Of a DNA stretch of 64,000 nt, positions 52,927-64,000 are shown one piece after another. The stretch covers positions 22,509,451 to 22,573,450 of the forward strand of contig NC_023749.2 of assembly GCF_000499845.2 (NCBI RefSeq), read 5' to 3'. The translations under genes were made by a program, and so were the position numbers. The notes under the pieces were generated by a model. That model was not told the origin of the DNA, ran no database searches, and saw nothing but the letters and a program-made list of their open reading frames with translations. Numbering within the stretch: the stretch's first letter is position 1; every line of letters starts with the position of its first letter. This DNA comes from Phaseolus vulgaris. Taxonomy: Eukaryota; Streptophyta; Magnoliopsida; Fabales; Fabaceae.

Positions 52927-53850
52927 GGTGATCGGTGGTCAGTAACCGAGTGGCCACCGACAGATCAGTTCCAAGATAAACACCCGGGGGGAGAACGCGA
53001 GAAGCAATAGAGCACCGATCAGTCATCGGGTGCATGGTCATCGGGGGTTCGTGTTACACGCAGTTAAACTAGGACTGAGATTGCCAGCGAGAGCGTTACG
53101 CATGGATTTCGCATGATCATATCTCAGAGAAAGAGGAGCTGCTCGCCGGAAGAATCGTGCACGAGAGTGGCCTGAGGGAGTTAGTAAACCAGTCAGTGAT
53201 TGGTGACTCTCTTAACCCATTACGTGCATGACATCGTGAAGGGGAAATCGTGTATGCAGAGAGCAATGCTTGGTGAGTGTGCCTAGTCCAGCCACACCTG
53301 TCGTTCTCCTAAGAGTGTGCGATTCACCCAGATGGAAGAAACACGCTAAGTTACTCCCCAAGGGAATAACTTAGGCGCACAAAGAGATGCGCTAGAGCTC
53401 TTCAGGTAGTGGCACGTGTACGGTTAGATATGAGTTGCATGCCTCCACATGTCACCATCTGAGAGGGGCGCGGCCAAGATAAAGGTGCACTCCACGTCGT
53501 GAAAGGGACAACAGAAACACAAACACCCACATCTTTACTGATTGTGGTACGTTTTCGCACAATAGCGTAACAGAATTTTGACACACGCAGAGGATAGCGT
53601 AACAGAATTCTGTTAGGCACAGACACAGAGAAAGAGATTGAGTGAGATTATTTTTTGTTGGTGGTTCTGTGACCTAACTTGAGTGTCGGAGTGCAAACGG
53701 CCGCTAGAGGCGCCGTTTGTGTGTTTTGCAGGTTGCGTTTGAAGTTCCCGAAGAATGTTCTAAGAGCATTCTTGCAGATAGCACAGTTGCATGGGCGGGG
53801 TAAGGAAGCGACAAAGCAATCCCTCCACGCTAGAGTTGGCGACAGGATCA
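52927..53850 (+). repeat. 5' LTR of element E, second piece
   Basis: It continues GGTGATCGGTGGTCAGTAAC after the repeated target site and ends GCGACAGGATCA. The U5 block is at 53671-53732. The joined LTR is about 1.04 kb. Confidence 0.9.
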
Positions 53851-53852
53851 TT

Positions 53853-53870
53853 TGGCACCCACTGTGGGGC
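53853..53870 (+). other. Primer-binding site, tRNA-Lys type, two mismatches (element E)
   Basis: TGGCACCCACTGTGGGGC; two G/C-to-A/T changes from the A2 form. Confidence 0.8.
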
Positions 53871-53956
53871 CCTGTGAATCGTGGTCCCATCCACACCAAA
53901 GTTTCTGAAGTTTCTCAAAGTTTTGCTGAGTTTTTTGCTGAGTTTTTGCTGAGAAA

Positions 53957-55030
53957 ATGAGGAGAACAAGACAAACATCACCTGCGCCATCTGCTGAGGA
54001 AGGAGCTGTGACAGTGGCGCAGGTCCTGGAGATGATGCGTGCGCTGCAGGACAATGTCGCAGCGTCGAGAGCTGAACAAGAGAAGATGCAGGCGGAGTTG
54101 GCTGCATCGCAGAGCAGGAATGATGAGCTGAATCGCGTTAATGAGGAGCTGAAAAGGACGTTACAGGCGCAGAAGGAACGCGCAGTTGAAGAAGGGATGT
54201 TGATGCCACCATCGCCTACGAGGGCGTTCCCTATGCCATTCTCCCCTGAAATCATGCAAACCGTGGTGGCTCCCAACCTGGTGGGAGTGAAGGCGTCCTT
54301 CACGGGGGTAGAAGACCCAGAAGCGCATCTGATGGCGTTTCACACTCAGATGATGCTGTATGGGGGCTCAGATGTCGTGTACTGCAAGATGTTCATGAGT
54401 ACACTGAGTGGAATCGCCATGGAATGGTTCGTGAGTCTGCCAGAGGGTCATATCACGTCCTTCCATCAGTTTTCGAAGCTTTTCACTGAGCAGTACATCG
54501 TTAACAGAGCACCTTCAGTGGTGTCATACGATCTGTTCGATGTACGCCAATATCAAGGTGAGTCGCTGAAAGACTACCTCAACCGCTTCAGAGCAGAAGT
54601 GGTTAGATTGCCCAGCAAGGACGAGGATATGCTGGTGCATGCGTTTAAGAAGGGAGTGCTGCCTGGTCCCTTCAGTGAGTCGCTCATCAGGAGCCATCCC
54701 AACACCTTTGCGGAGATCCGGCGACGCGCGGTGGTGCACATAGTGGCAGAGACAGAGGTTTCTGAGAAAAGAGGAAGTGCTGCACCACTGAAGCCACGTG
54801 GAGGACAGGGGAAGCAACAGCAGCACACGAGGGTGCATGAGGCAAAGGAGGGAAAGAAGGTGCAGGGGAAACCTCGTCCTTATGCACCCAGGAAGGACCG
54901 GGGCAGGGGGCGTGCGAGGGAGAATAATGCACCCCCAAGATACGATTTCATGGTAGGGTACTTGGGAGGAAGAAGAACGAGTGGTGTGAGTTTCACCAAG
55001 CCTTTGGCCACACACTCCACTCCTGCTTAG
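53957..55030 (+). pseudogene. Element E gag
   Basis: MRRTRQTSPAPSAEEG start, N-terminal coiled coil, gag core with the full LSGIAMEWFVSLPEGHITSF region, RQYQGESLKDYLNRF, IVAETEVSEKRGSAAP, then YDFMVGY. About 74 bp is missing near 54957 compared with B (the ADLIALP to VLG part), which shifts the frame, so the knuckle WCEFHQ.FGH.LHSC is read out of frame and a stop follows at 55030. Everything before that is open. Confidence 0.9.
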
Positions 55031-55032
55031 CG

Positions 55033-57162
55033 TTGGGACACCAGCTGGCGAAGTTGGTAAAGTCTGGGTTCCTGGCAGACTACCTGCGGGAGGCGCAGGT
55101 TGATCACGCATCGGGGGCCCAGGCAGGAGAACAGCAGCATGAAATCCCTGTGCACGGGGAGGTGCAAACGATTGCGGGAGGCTTCTTCGGTGGGGGGTGC
55201 ACCGCATCACAAAGAAGAAGGTATGCTCGATCGGTTATGGCTGTGGACTCGGTGGACGAGGGCCATTTCCCCGAGGTAGACATCACTTTCAAGAAAGCTG
55301 ATCTACGGGACGTTGTACCGCACGACAACGATCCTGTGGTCATCTCCCTCATCACAGCAGGAAGGCGAGTACACAGAGTGCTCGTAGATCAAAGGAGTTC
55401 GGCAGACGTCATGTTCTGGCCGACGTTCTACAAGTTGCAGCTGTCCCCCGATCAACTAAGGTCGTATACCAGGTGTCTTTACGGCTTTGCAGGGGATCAG
55501 GTAGAGGTGCGGGGGTACATTGAGTTGAGAACGACGTTCACCGATGGAACAACAGCCCGCACCGAAAAGATAAGCTACTTGGTGGTGAACGCCCCTTCTG
55601 CGTACAACATCTTGCTGGGAAGGCCAACACTCAATAGGTTGGGTGCAGTGCCATCGACGAGGCACATGAAGCTGAAGCTGCCGTCGATGGAGGGGACCGT
55701 AATAACCATCAAGTCAGATCAGGCTGAGGCTAGACGCTGTTATGTGAACAGCCTTAGGCAGAAGAGGAACATATGCCATGTCACCTCAACACCACCATCA
55801 GGTGTGCTCGAAGAGCGATTGGTGGTTAGGGGAACGCATGGCGATCAGGAGATGGAGGCTGCTACGCTGGGGGGCTCCCAGGTAGCTCAGGTGGAAGCGG
55901 AGGAGGAGGGCATGATCACTCCTCGCGAGTCAGGGATCGCGAGGGCGGTCATCGCCAGCGAGGCAAGACCCCACCCAGCTGAGGGGTGGGTAGAAGTAGA
56001 TATAAGGGGGAAAAGGTTCAAGTTGGGAGGATCGCTCGGCGAAGAAGAACGAAGGCTGATCGAGAAGCACATGGGCGCGTTCACATGGTCAGCATCTGAC
56101 ATGCCAGGAATCGACCCTGACTGCCTTTGCCATCGCCTGTCGATGGATCCTAAAGTTCGACCTGTGCGTCAGAGGCGAAGGAAATTCAACGAAGAAAAGA
56201 GGAAAGTGATCCACGACGAAGCGCAAAAGCTCCTTGCCGCAGGGCACATCAGGGAGATCCAGTACCCTGAGTGGCTAGCGAACGTGGTACTGGTGCAGAA
56301 GCCAAACGGCAAGTGGAGGATGTGCGTGGACTTCACTGACCTCAACAAGGCATGCCCCAAAGATTCTTACCCTCTACCCAGCATAGACGCTCTAGTCGAT
56401 AGCGCATCAGGGGGGAAGCTACTCAGCTTCTTGGATGCATTCTCAGGATACAACCAGATCAGGATGCACCCCAGGGATGAATGCAAGACCGCATTCATGA
56501 CTGAACGGTCTTGCTACTGCTACAAGGTAATGTCGTTCGGGCTGAAGAATGCGGGGGCTACCTACCAGCGACTTATGGATAGGGTGCTCTCGCCCATGCT
56601 TGGAAGGAACGTGCATGCATATGTAGATGACATGGTGGTCACATCCCGAGAAAAGGAGCATCATGTGGCCGATCTGGAGGAATTATTCACCACCATCGCC
56701 AAGTACAGGTTGAAGCTCAACCCTGAGAAATGTATTTTTGGCGTGGAGGCTGGGAAGTTCTTGGGTTTCCTCCTGACAGAGCGTGGAATCGAAGCTAATC
56801 CAGAGAAGTGCGCAGCAATCGTGGCGATGAGGAGTCCAACGACGGTGAAGGAGGTGCTGCAACTCACCGGTCGGTTGGCAGCATTATCCCGGGTTATGTC
56901 CGCTGGAGGGGAGAAAGGTCATCCGTACTTCCAGTCTCTTAAGCGCAACAGCAGATTCCTTTGGACGCAGGAGTGCGAGGAGGTCTTCATCAAGTTGAAG
57001 GAGTACTTGGCAAGCCCACCGGTCTTGCGTAAACCACAAGTGGGCACCCCTCTTCGTCTATACTTTGCTGTGACGGAGAGAGCAGTCAGTTCAGTCCTGG
57101 TGCAAGAGCAAGATCAGGTTCAGAAGCCTGTGTACTTTGTGAGTAAGGTACTGCAAGGCCCT
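55033..57162 (+). pseudogene. Element E protease and RT
   Basis: An open frame of about 710 codons: HTIAGG-type spacer (QTIAGGFFGGG), protease VLVDQRSSADVMF (glycine after the Asp-Gln is arginine, probably inactive), LLGRPTLNRLG, FTWSASDMPGID, RT with VDFTDLNKACPKDSYPLPSID and AYVDDMVVTS near 56620, then Ty3 RNase H start (YFAVTERAVSSVLVQEQDQ). It ends abruptly at SKVLQGP, where a solo LTR is inserted. The frame resumes at 58389. Confidence 0.9.
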
Positions 57163-58383
57163 TGATCCGATCGGTCATCGGTAGTCGATGACATCAGCAT
57201 CAGAGAACCACGTGGACCACTCACAGGGTGACACGTGGACCAGGTGGCAGAGAGGTAGGGGGACGATCGCCAAGAGAGGTGATCGGTGGTCAGTAACCAA
57301 GTTACCACCGACAGATCAGGCGGCAGAGAGGTCGGGGGACAGATCACCCAGAATGGTGATCGGTGGTCAGTAGCCAAGTGACCACCAGCAGACCAGTTCC
57401 CAGACTCGCGCCTGGAGGCAGAGCGCGAGTAGCGAATAAACACTGATCAGTCATCGGGTGTATTGTCATCGGGGTCTCGTGTTACACGCAGTTAAACTGG
57501 GACTAAGGTTCCCAGCGAGAGCGTTACGCATGGACCTCGCATGAGCACACCTCAAGGAATCATGCACGAGAGTGGCCTGAGGGAACCAGTAAGCCAGTCG
57601 GTGATTGGTGATTCCCTCAACCCATTACGTGCGTGTCATCCTGAAGGGTAAGTCGCCTACGCAGAGAGTAACGTTTGGTGAGTGCGCCTAGACCAGCCAC
57701 ACCCGACGTTCTCCTAAGAGTATGCAATTTGCCCAGATAAGAGAAGCATCCCAAGTTACTCCGCAAGGGTGTAGCTTAGGCAGACAAAGAGAGGCGCTAG
57801 AGCCCTTCCAGTAAGTGACACGTGTGTGGTTAGATGTGAGTTGCAGGCCTCCACGTGTCACCATCTGAGAGGGGTGCGGTCCAGACAAAAGAGCACTCCG
57901 TACTGCTAAAGGTACAGACAGGCGCAGCCAAGCGCAGACATGCGCAGACTCTCACGCTCCCCATTGCTGATTCTGAAGGTACGCTTTCTCTGAAAAGCAC
58001 GACAGGGTTCTGACACATGCCAGAAAAGCATAACAGAATTCTGTTATGCCCAGAAGCAGGGAAAGAGGGATAAAAGACAGAATCAGAGGGAGAGTGGAGG
58101 AGAAAAAGAAGAAAAAAGGAGAGAGGAAAAAACAGAGTGCAAGTTTTTCTGATACACACGTTTTTTACTAAGTTTCCAGTATTCTGGTGGTTCTGTTGAA
58201 CTAACTTGATCGTCGGAGTGCAAACGACCGCTAGAGGCGCCGTCAGTGTATTTTGCAGGTCACATTTCGAAGACATCTGAGAGAGAGAGTTCAGAAGGTG
58301 ATTCTTCAGGAGACACAGTCGCGAAGACAGGGCAGAAAGTGTTACGAAGCGATTCACCCACGTTCAAGTTGCCGGCAGGATCA
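57163..58383 (+). mobile_element. Solo LTR, family B, in element E pol; target duplication GCCCT
   Basis: 1221 bp, TGATCCGATCGG to CCGGCAGGATCA, with GCCCT on both sides (57158-57162, 58384-58388). The U5 block is at 58201-58259 and the 22-bp palindrome at 58028-58049. Element E is itself family B, so this is an insertion of its own family. Confidence 0.94.
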
Positions 58384-58388
58384 GCCCT

Positions 58389-60503
58389 GAAACAAGGTAC
58401 CAAGCCCTCGAGAAGGCTGCCCTGGCGGTGGTATTTTCAGCAAGAAGGCTCAGACATTATTTCCACAGCTTCACAGTAGTGGTAATGACAGATTTGCCCA
58501 TCCAAAAGGTGCTTAAGAAACCAGATGTAGCGGGAAGGATGGTCAAGTGGGCGGTGGAATTGTCAGAGTTCGACATTCAGTACGAGCCCCGAGGACCGAT
58601 AAAGGGGCAGGTGTTCGCCGACTTTGTGGTCGAGCTGTCGTCGGTCGCGACACCTTCAGAAGGTTTAGACTTCTGATGGGTATTATCAGTGGATGGCTCC
58701 TCCAATCAGCAGGGGAGCGGCTCTGGGGTCATTTTGGAAGGCCCGAACGGAGTGCTGATCGAGCAGTCCCTCCGCTTTGCCTTCAAGGCTAGCAACAATC
58801 AGGCGGAGTATGAAGCCCTGATCGCAGGAATGTTGCTAGCAAGAGAAATGGGAGAAAGAAGTCTGGTTGCTAAGAGTGACTCTTTGCTAGTCACCGGGCA
58901 AGTGACAGGGGAGTTCCAGGCGAAAGATCCCCAGATGGCAGCTTACCTGGAATACGTACAGCTCCTGAAGACGTCCTTCACCGAGTTTGAACTAGTTCAT
59001 GTGCCGAGAGAGCAAAATTCCAGAGCATACCTGCTTGCCAAGCTGGCCAGCTCAGGCAAGGGGGGAAAATAGAGGACCGTCATTCAGGAGACCTTGAAGG
59101 TACCGCGAGCGTTCGTGTCAGACAACCAGGTACTTCAAGTTTACAAATCGATGGAGCGTCTGGCGATCGGCCATCGTTCACTGACTCAAGAGACGTTGAA
59201 AGCACCGAGGGTTAGAGCGCGACCGGCAAAGACCGATGAGGCGATGGAAGTCTGCGCTGTTAAGGAGCCCGACACGTGGATAACACTGTACCAGTTGTAC
59301 TTAGAAGATGGTGTACTCCCACTTGACCCAACAGAGGCAAAGAGAATAAAGAGGAGCTCGAGTAAGTTTACTTTGATTGATGGAAACCTGTTTAGATTTG
59401 GGTTTTCTCATCCTGTGCAGATCTGCGTGTATGGCGAGCAATGCACTAGACTTATGTCAGAGCTACACGAGGGGGTATGCGGAAGTCATGTAGGTGGTCG
59501 CGCTTTGGCAAGTAGGATCCTCCGCGCAGGGTACTACTGGCCAACGCTGAAGGAAGACTGCGTGAGGTATGCTCAACGTTGCAAACAGTGTCAACTTCAC
59601 GCAGATTGGCATAAGGCACCTCTCGAGGAGTTGAAGTCTATCCATAGCCCGTGGCCATTTCACACATGGGGAGTCGACATCCTAAGACCTTTTCCCCTGG
59701 CGATAAGGCAGATGAAGTTCCTCATCGTGGCCATCAAGTATTTCACCAAGTGGGTGGAGGCAGAACCAGTCGCACACATCACCGCACAGAAAGTCGAGCA
59801 CTTTGTCTGGAAGAACATTGTCTGTCGTTTCGGAGTACCCAAGAGGCTGGTCTACGACAATGGCACCCAGTTCACAAGTCATCAGCTAAGGAAGATGTGC
59901 GAGGAGTTAAAGATACAACAGGTTTTCGCCTCGGTGGAACACCCACAAACCAATGGGCAGGTGGAGTCAGCCAACCGAGTACTACTCAGGGGGATGAAGC
60001 GAAGACTAGAGAAAGCTAAAGGAAAATGGGCAGAGGAGGTCCCCAGAATCGTATGGTCCTACCATACCACCCCACAGTCCAGCACCCATGAGACACCCTT
60101 TAGCCTTGTCTACGGGACAGATGCCATGATTCCCGTGGAGATACAGGAGAGCTCCCCCAGGTTTTTGAATTTCATTGCCGAAGAATCCAACGAAGAACGA
60201 AAGGTGAATCTCGACCTACTGGACGAAGTGCGAGAAGAAGCCAGAGTTAGTGCTGAAGCCGTCAAGAGAAGAGTAGAATGGAGGCACAACTCCAAGGTGA
60301 GGCTCAGGCGTTTCCAGGAAGGTGATCTGGTGATGAGAAAGGCGCATCAGAATGAGATGGAGAAAAAGTTGTCTCCAAAGTGGACAGGTCCATACAGAGT
60401 GGTTGAGGCATTGGAGAATGGAGCTTATCGGCTGGAAACTCTGGAGGGAGGAGCAATCCCCAGAACGTGAAACGCCACCCATTTGAAATTTTATTTCAGT
60501 TAA
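58389..60503 (+). pseudogene. Element E RNase H, aRNH and integrase
   Basis: It continues pol after the solo LTR (ETRYQALEKAALAVVF). Stops: TGA at 58674 just before the second RNase H (CGA in B), TAG at 59070, TGA at 60468. Second RNase H: SVDGSSNQQGSGSGV and ASNNQAEYEALIAGMLLARE. Integrase: ELHEGVCGSHVGG...CKQCQ zinc region, WGVDILR, VYDNGTQF and NGQVESAN. It ends FYFS-stop at 60503. The catalytic triad is kept, but tyrosine replaces the usual serine before the second Asp. Premature stops make it non-functional. Confidence 0.9.
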
Positions 60504-60572
60504 GTTGTAAAGTAGTTGCGTTCTTGCGCTAAAGACACACTCAGTGTATATACTGAAAACAGTTGAACAGAT

Positions 60573-60619
60573 AAGGGGGCACTCTTTTCCCTAAGGAGGG
60601 TTTTTAACGAGGCCACCCA
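60573..60619 (+). other. Conserved post-pol box (element E)
   Basis: AAGGGGGCACTCTTTTCCCT, AAGGAGGG, TTTTTAACGAGGCCACC. CCCT-AAGG-AGGG can pair. Confidence 0.7.
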
Positions 60620-60659
60620 ATGAAAAGATTCTCAGCATATTAAGTGTGTGAGAGTTTTC

Positions 60660-60930
60660 AAGTTAAAATCCTCCTCGCCCCAGGCGCGAGTGTAGGTGAT
60701 CGGTTAGGCCTTATTCGCCCTAGGCGCGAGTATGGGCGCTAATCTAAGTCCTCCTCACCCCAGGCGTGAGTGCAGGCGACTAGGGTTCGAAAAGCCAGGG
60801 GTGCTAGTAAGACCAAGAGAGGGAAAGGAAGGATTTCGACAAACGTCCTTACCCACTTTGCATACACCAATATTGGCCCAGTAAAGCTCTTAGTTTAAAC
60901 CCTTCTCACCCCAGGAGTGAGGCAGGGAAA
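60660..60930 (+). repeat. Hairpin repeat array 3' of pol (element E)
   Basis: Units CTCGCCCCAGGCGCGAG, TTCGCCCTAGGCGCGAG and CTCACCCCAGGCGTGAG, then CTCACCCCAGGAGTGAG near 60904, at 40-60 bp spacing after an initial AAATCCTCCTCGCC. Each arm is self-complementary. It matches B (34385-34495) in place and type. Confidence 0.75.
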
Positions 60931-61473
60931 GAAGGACCCGATCCGCCCAAGGTTGATGACCTTGGGGAAGATAAGAGGGGCTATCGAGAAACACTCTTCT
61001 TCCCCCAAAACAAGGCATCACCTCTGACGATCGATGTCGAAGTCCTCTATGCACTTAGCGCTAGAGCGACAGAGAAGCAAGGTGAAGAACGATGAATGAT
61101 GAGTTGTTGGTGGATATGCTAGTGGGTAGTGCCTTGTCAGAGGAAGCTTTTCCAAACAAGTTCTTACACAACAAGCCGAAGCAGACAGACTATGCCTAGT
61201 CAGTCATCTAGTAGGAAGCTGTGCATAAGAACTGTTAAAGACAAAGCTAAGGGAGTTGTTAGTCGTGATCAAGGTAGAGGCCAAGATCAAAGAGTACAGA
61301 TCGCGCTAAACCTAAGCTAGTTAACAGTTAGTCGTGTGCAAAAAGAAAGATGAAGCTTAAGAAGATACGAGAGAAGAAACATATAGCTGAAGCAAGTATG
61401 TATTCACACCAAGGTCTATACACGTTTCAAGTACAAGAATTGTGCAGAAGTATGAAATTACAAAAAGAAAACT
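60931..61473. other. Element E 3' region, cut by element D
   Basis: No ORF that I believe. It holds a partial copy of the AGATCGCGCTAAACCTAAG / AGTTAACAGTTAGTCGTG block found inverted in B near 33845-33945. The antisense gene expected next is not in the window. Confidence 0.5.
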
Positions 61474-62271
61474 TGTACCGCCCTGGTGGTCGGGTGTGAT
61501 GACGTGGCATCCTCCTACAGTATAGGCGTGTTGACAAGGCGCCAGGTTGGCAGAAGGGAAGGAAGTCGGGGGGCTCGTGTAGTCGCCAGTTGTTATATTG
61601 GCGTGTTCCGATTTCCAGCTTACCAGAGTCGGCGATCGCCAGGTTCAAAGATGAACTCGCCAGGTGTAGATTCAGGCGACCTAGTCGTTGGAGATCGCCA
61701 GAGCAAGCACATCGCCGAAGATGAAGGAGAAGCAGATTATGAAGGCGGCCGGCGAGACCACAGGGAAGGCGTATGAAGGCCCCTAACTCGCCAGTTCCAG
61801 TAGAGATCGCACTCCCCAGGTTAGCTATGCACTGGGCAGTACCATGCATAAGTAACTTAGCCAAAATGAGAGTAGAAGCAGCGCCAAGTCAGGGAGCCTC
61901 TAGATGATGGCACGTGTACAGTTGGATGCGAGCCACGTGTCCAAGTCTGTAACTGCCAGGAGAGAGAAAGCTACCAGGTATATAAGAGTTCCTAACAAAC
62001 TTTCTGAGGTACGCGCGTTCAGTTCATACACTTTACGCTTGCGAGTGATAGAGCTGACTGTGAGAGAGGATTTGCACGGTTCTTGTTCTCTTAGTATTTG
62101 GTGATACCGTCACTGACTTGAGCGTTGGAGTGCGATCGGCCGCAGCGGCGCCGTACTGTTTCTTTGCAGGTTCTTGAGGTAGATCCCGGAGAGGAACGGA
62201 GGTGAGAAGCGGTGCGCACGTCGATCCTTTGACGAGGCAGTCTCCAGCGTTCCGGTCAACAGGCAGGATCA
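61474..62271 (+). repeat. 5' LTR of element D
   Basis: 798 bp, TGTACCGCCCTGG to GGCAGGATCA. TATA box TATATAAG at 61979-61986. U5 block at 62111-62170. Confidence 0.93.
61979..61986 (+). promoter_or_regulatory. TATA box of family D LTR
   Basis: TATATAAG about 285 bp before the LTR end, also present in the solo LTR at 20848-20855. Confidence 0.6.
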
Positions 62272-62273
62272 TC

Positions 62274-62291
62274 AGGCGCCCACCGTGGGGC
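62274..62291 (+). other. Primer-binding site, tRNA-Lys type (element D)
   Basis: AGGCGCCCACCGTGGGGC; only the first base differs from the A2 form. Confidence 0.82.
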
Positions 62292-62292
62292 C

Positions 62293-62678
62293 GTGTAAAA
62301 CTTGCTCCCATCCACAGCGTGAGTTCTTGGAGGTTTTCGAAGTTTTCTGCGTGGTTGTGTGCTGGTGCAACCATCGTTCGCAGTTTGTCTGAGTTTCGTT
62401 CGGTGAGTTTGCGTTTTGTACCGTTCGTTTGGCTTTTCGATCGGTGGAGTGAGGTTTTCTGCTGCTTGCGCGCAATCTGTTTGGTGGAAGTTCGAGTTCT
62501 TTCGCTCGATTGGTTGTCCGCGGGAAACGGTGGTTTCTGGTGAAGTTGTGGTTTTCTTCGAAGGTTTACGGTGTTCTTGAGTTTTCTTGCGCAGTTTCGC
62601 GCTATTTTCTCCGATTGATCGCTGATTTGATCGAGGCTGAAGTGTTGTTCGCTGCATTCCTGTGATTCGCTGAAGTTA
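62293..62678 (+). other. Element D leader
   Basis: A G/T-rich leader before gag with no ORF. It contains several TTCG/TTTTCG repeats and is longer than the A or B leaders (about 90-100 bp). Confidence 0.5.
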
Positions 62679-64000
62679 ATGAGAAAAATGAGAAGCAATC
62701 GTTCCAGTCCCGTGGCGCCTGTCGCTGCTGAAGGCGACGCCGCCATGACCATGGCGCAGATGGCAGAGATGATGCGCTCGTTGCAGGCAACTGTGGAAGC
62801 CTCGCGCGTGGAGCAGGCGAGAATACATGAGGACCTGGTCGCCTCTCGCGCCAGGAACGAGGAGCTTAGCAAGGTGACTGAGGAGCTGCGTCAAGCTCTT
62901 CGGGAACAGCAAGGACGTTCTGCTGCTGAGGAGGTGGCGCCGTCGACGCCACCTCGTGTTTTCCCAATGCCTTTCGTTCAGGCGATTACCGACACGCCAA
63001 TTCCCACGAGCGTGGTTCCGGTTAAGGCTGTCTTTACCGGCGTGGAGGATCCAGAGGCTCATCTGACCACGTTCCATACGCAGATGATGCTGTCGGGAGG
63101 GTCAGACGCCGTCTACTGCAAGATGTTCGTGAGTACGCTCCAGGGAACGGCGATGGAGTGGTTTGTGAGCCTGCCTAACGGCCACATAACCAATTTTCAA
63201 CAGTTCTCGAAGATCTTTGTTGAGCAGTACATCGTGAATAAGGCGCCACCCAGGGTGTCTTACGATCTGTTTGATATAAGGCAGTACCAGGGAGAGTCCC
63301 TCAGAGACTACCTGAATCGCTTTGGGGCGCAGATGGTCAGATCGCCGGCCAAGGATGAGGAAATGCTGGTCTATGCATTCAAGAAGGGCGTGCAGCCAGG
63401 ACCATTCTGCGAGGCCTTGATCAGGGCTTACCCCGCGACATTTGCTGAAGTCAGGGGACTTGCGGTGGCTCACATCGCCGACGAGAGTGAAGTCGCCGAG
63501 AAAAGAGGCAGCGTGGCTCCCGCCAGGCCACGCGCCCAGACCAGGATCCAGCCGCAGAGGGTGCTGGAAACGGCGGCGGCGGCCAGGAAAGACCAAAGGA
63601 CTCGCCATCCTTACGATAGGAGAAACAAGGGAAGAAGCCAAGCACGCCAGCAACCAGCACGCCGGGAATACAATCGCCCGCCTAAGCACAAATTTGTCAT
63701 GGGGCTAGCGGACCTGATCGCCATCCCTAACATATTTGCTAGGTTGAAAGCGCCTGAGAAGGTGGGCGACAAGGTGCTGGGGTCAAAGCCGGACGCCTGG
63801 TGTGAGTTCCACCAGTGTTTTGGCCACACTTTGGACTCGTGTTTGTCTTTATGATACCAGCTCGACGATCTGGTTAAGAGTGGGTTCCTAAAGGACTATC
63901 TGCTGGACAGAAGGACGGGGGGAGCGTCGAGTTCCCAGTCAGCAGGTGGAGAAGCCCAACAACACGAGATGCCTATCCACGGGTAGATCCACACCATTGC
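62679..64000 (+). pseudogene. Element D gag (partial, stopped)
   Basis: The ATG at 62679 (MRKMRSNRSS; an alternative ATG lies at 62688) opens 391 codons: coiled coil (EQARIHEDLVASRARNEEL), gag core with the complete LQGTAMEWFVSLPNGHITNF region, RQYQGESLRDYLNRFG, an arginine-rich part, PNIFARLKAPEKVGDKVLG and WCEFHQCFGHTLDSC. A TGA at 63852 interrupts just after the knuckle and a TAG lies near 63984. The reading otherwise continues to the window end toward protease (MPIHG, then IHTI). It is closest in layout to B and E gag. Confidence 0.88.

Larger units (their letters stand above)
42772..61473 (+). mobile_element. Gypsy/Tat element E (family B), split by A2 and by a solo LTR
   Basis: A 5' LTR (42772-42887 plus 52927-53850, split by A2), a primer site, gag-pol 53957-60503 (split by a solo LTR at 57163-58383), the post-pol box and a hairpin-repeat region. 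Element D begins at 61474, and the antisense gene and 3' LTR lie beyond it. CAATT at 42767-42771 would be the left target copy. Pol has several stops, so it is not autonomous. Confidence 0.88.
61474..64000 (+). mobile_element. Gypsy/Tat element D (family D), runs off the window
   Basis: 5' LTR (61474-62271), primer site with one mismatch, a leader of about 390 bp and gag from 62679. Left target copy AAACT at 61469-61473; the right end is outside. It is inserted in the 3' region of element E. It is the only element of family D here with internal sequence, and it gives the three solo LTRs their identity. Confidence 0.88.

Overview
This window is a plant retrotransposon cluster. I see no host gene, rRNA, tRNA or CRISPR array. 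Nearly every stretch belongs to LTR retrotransposons of two groups. The first is Ty3/gypsy elements of the Tat type: tRNA-Lys-type primer site, a two-RNase-H pol, and an extra gene on the opposite strand between pol and the 3' LTR. The second is a pol-poor Ty1/copia family of SIRE/Maximus type, with an initiator-Met primer site and a long gag carrying two zinc knuckles. The host is certainly a flowering plant. A phaseoloid legume (Vigna/Phaseolus type) is my best guess from the look of the copia LTRs, but I could not check it.

Layout. 1-958 and 14394-16078: copia element 1, whose gag is split by gypsy element A1 (959-14388, target duplication AAATT). 16079-19825: a reverse-oriented, rearranged gypsy fragment C. 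19826-23175: copia element 2 (5' LTR plus gag), with a solo gypsy LTR inside its LTR. 23176-29350: copia element 3 on the minus strand (3' LTR holding two more solo LTRs, an intact non-pol ORF, and the 3' end of gag). 29351-29884: unassigned AT-rich DNA. 29885-41342: gypsy element B on the minus strand. 41343-42771: a fragment related to the A family. 42772-61473: gypsy element E, whose 5' LTR is split by A2 (42888-52921, target duplication GGTAC) and whose pol is split by a solo B-family LTR (57163-58383, target duplication GCCCT). 61474-64000: gypsy element D, running off the window.

Three gypsy LTR families occur. Family A (A1, A2) begins TGTACCGTCCCG. Family D (D and three solo LTRs) begins TGTACCG and ends GGCAGGATCA. 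Family B (B, E and one solo LTR) begins TGATCCGATCGG. All three share a conserved U5 block ending in a splice-acceptor-like TTTGCAG, a conserved box just after pol, and arrays of short repeats in the 3' region. Every gag-pol copy here is broken, so mobility would need help from elements elsewhere. By eye, the A2 LTRs differ at about 11 of 1204 positions and the A1 LTRs at about 26, so A2 is the younger insertion.

The most interesting coding material is not gag-pol. Family A carries two different antisense genes, and the shorter (aORF1) keeps open exons in both copies although pol is ruined. The longer antisense gene is spliced, with a 5'-leader intron visible in A1, A2 and B. The element B copy of this gene starts with MARLKQTAR, almost the histone H3 tail. 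Copia element 3 has lost pol but keeps an intact ORF of the plant-transposon-protein type.
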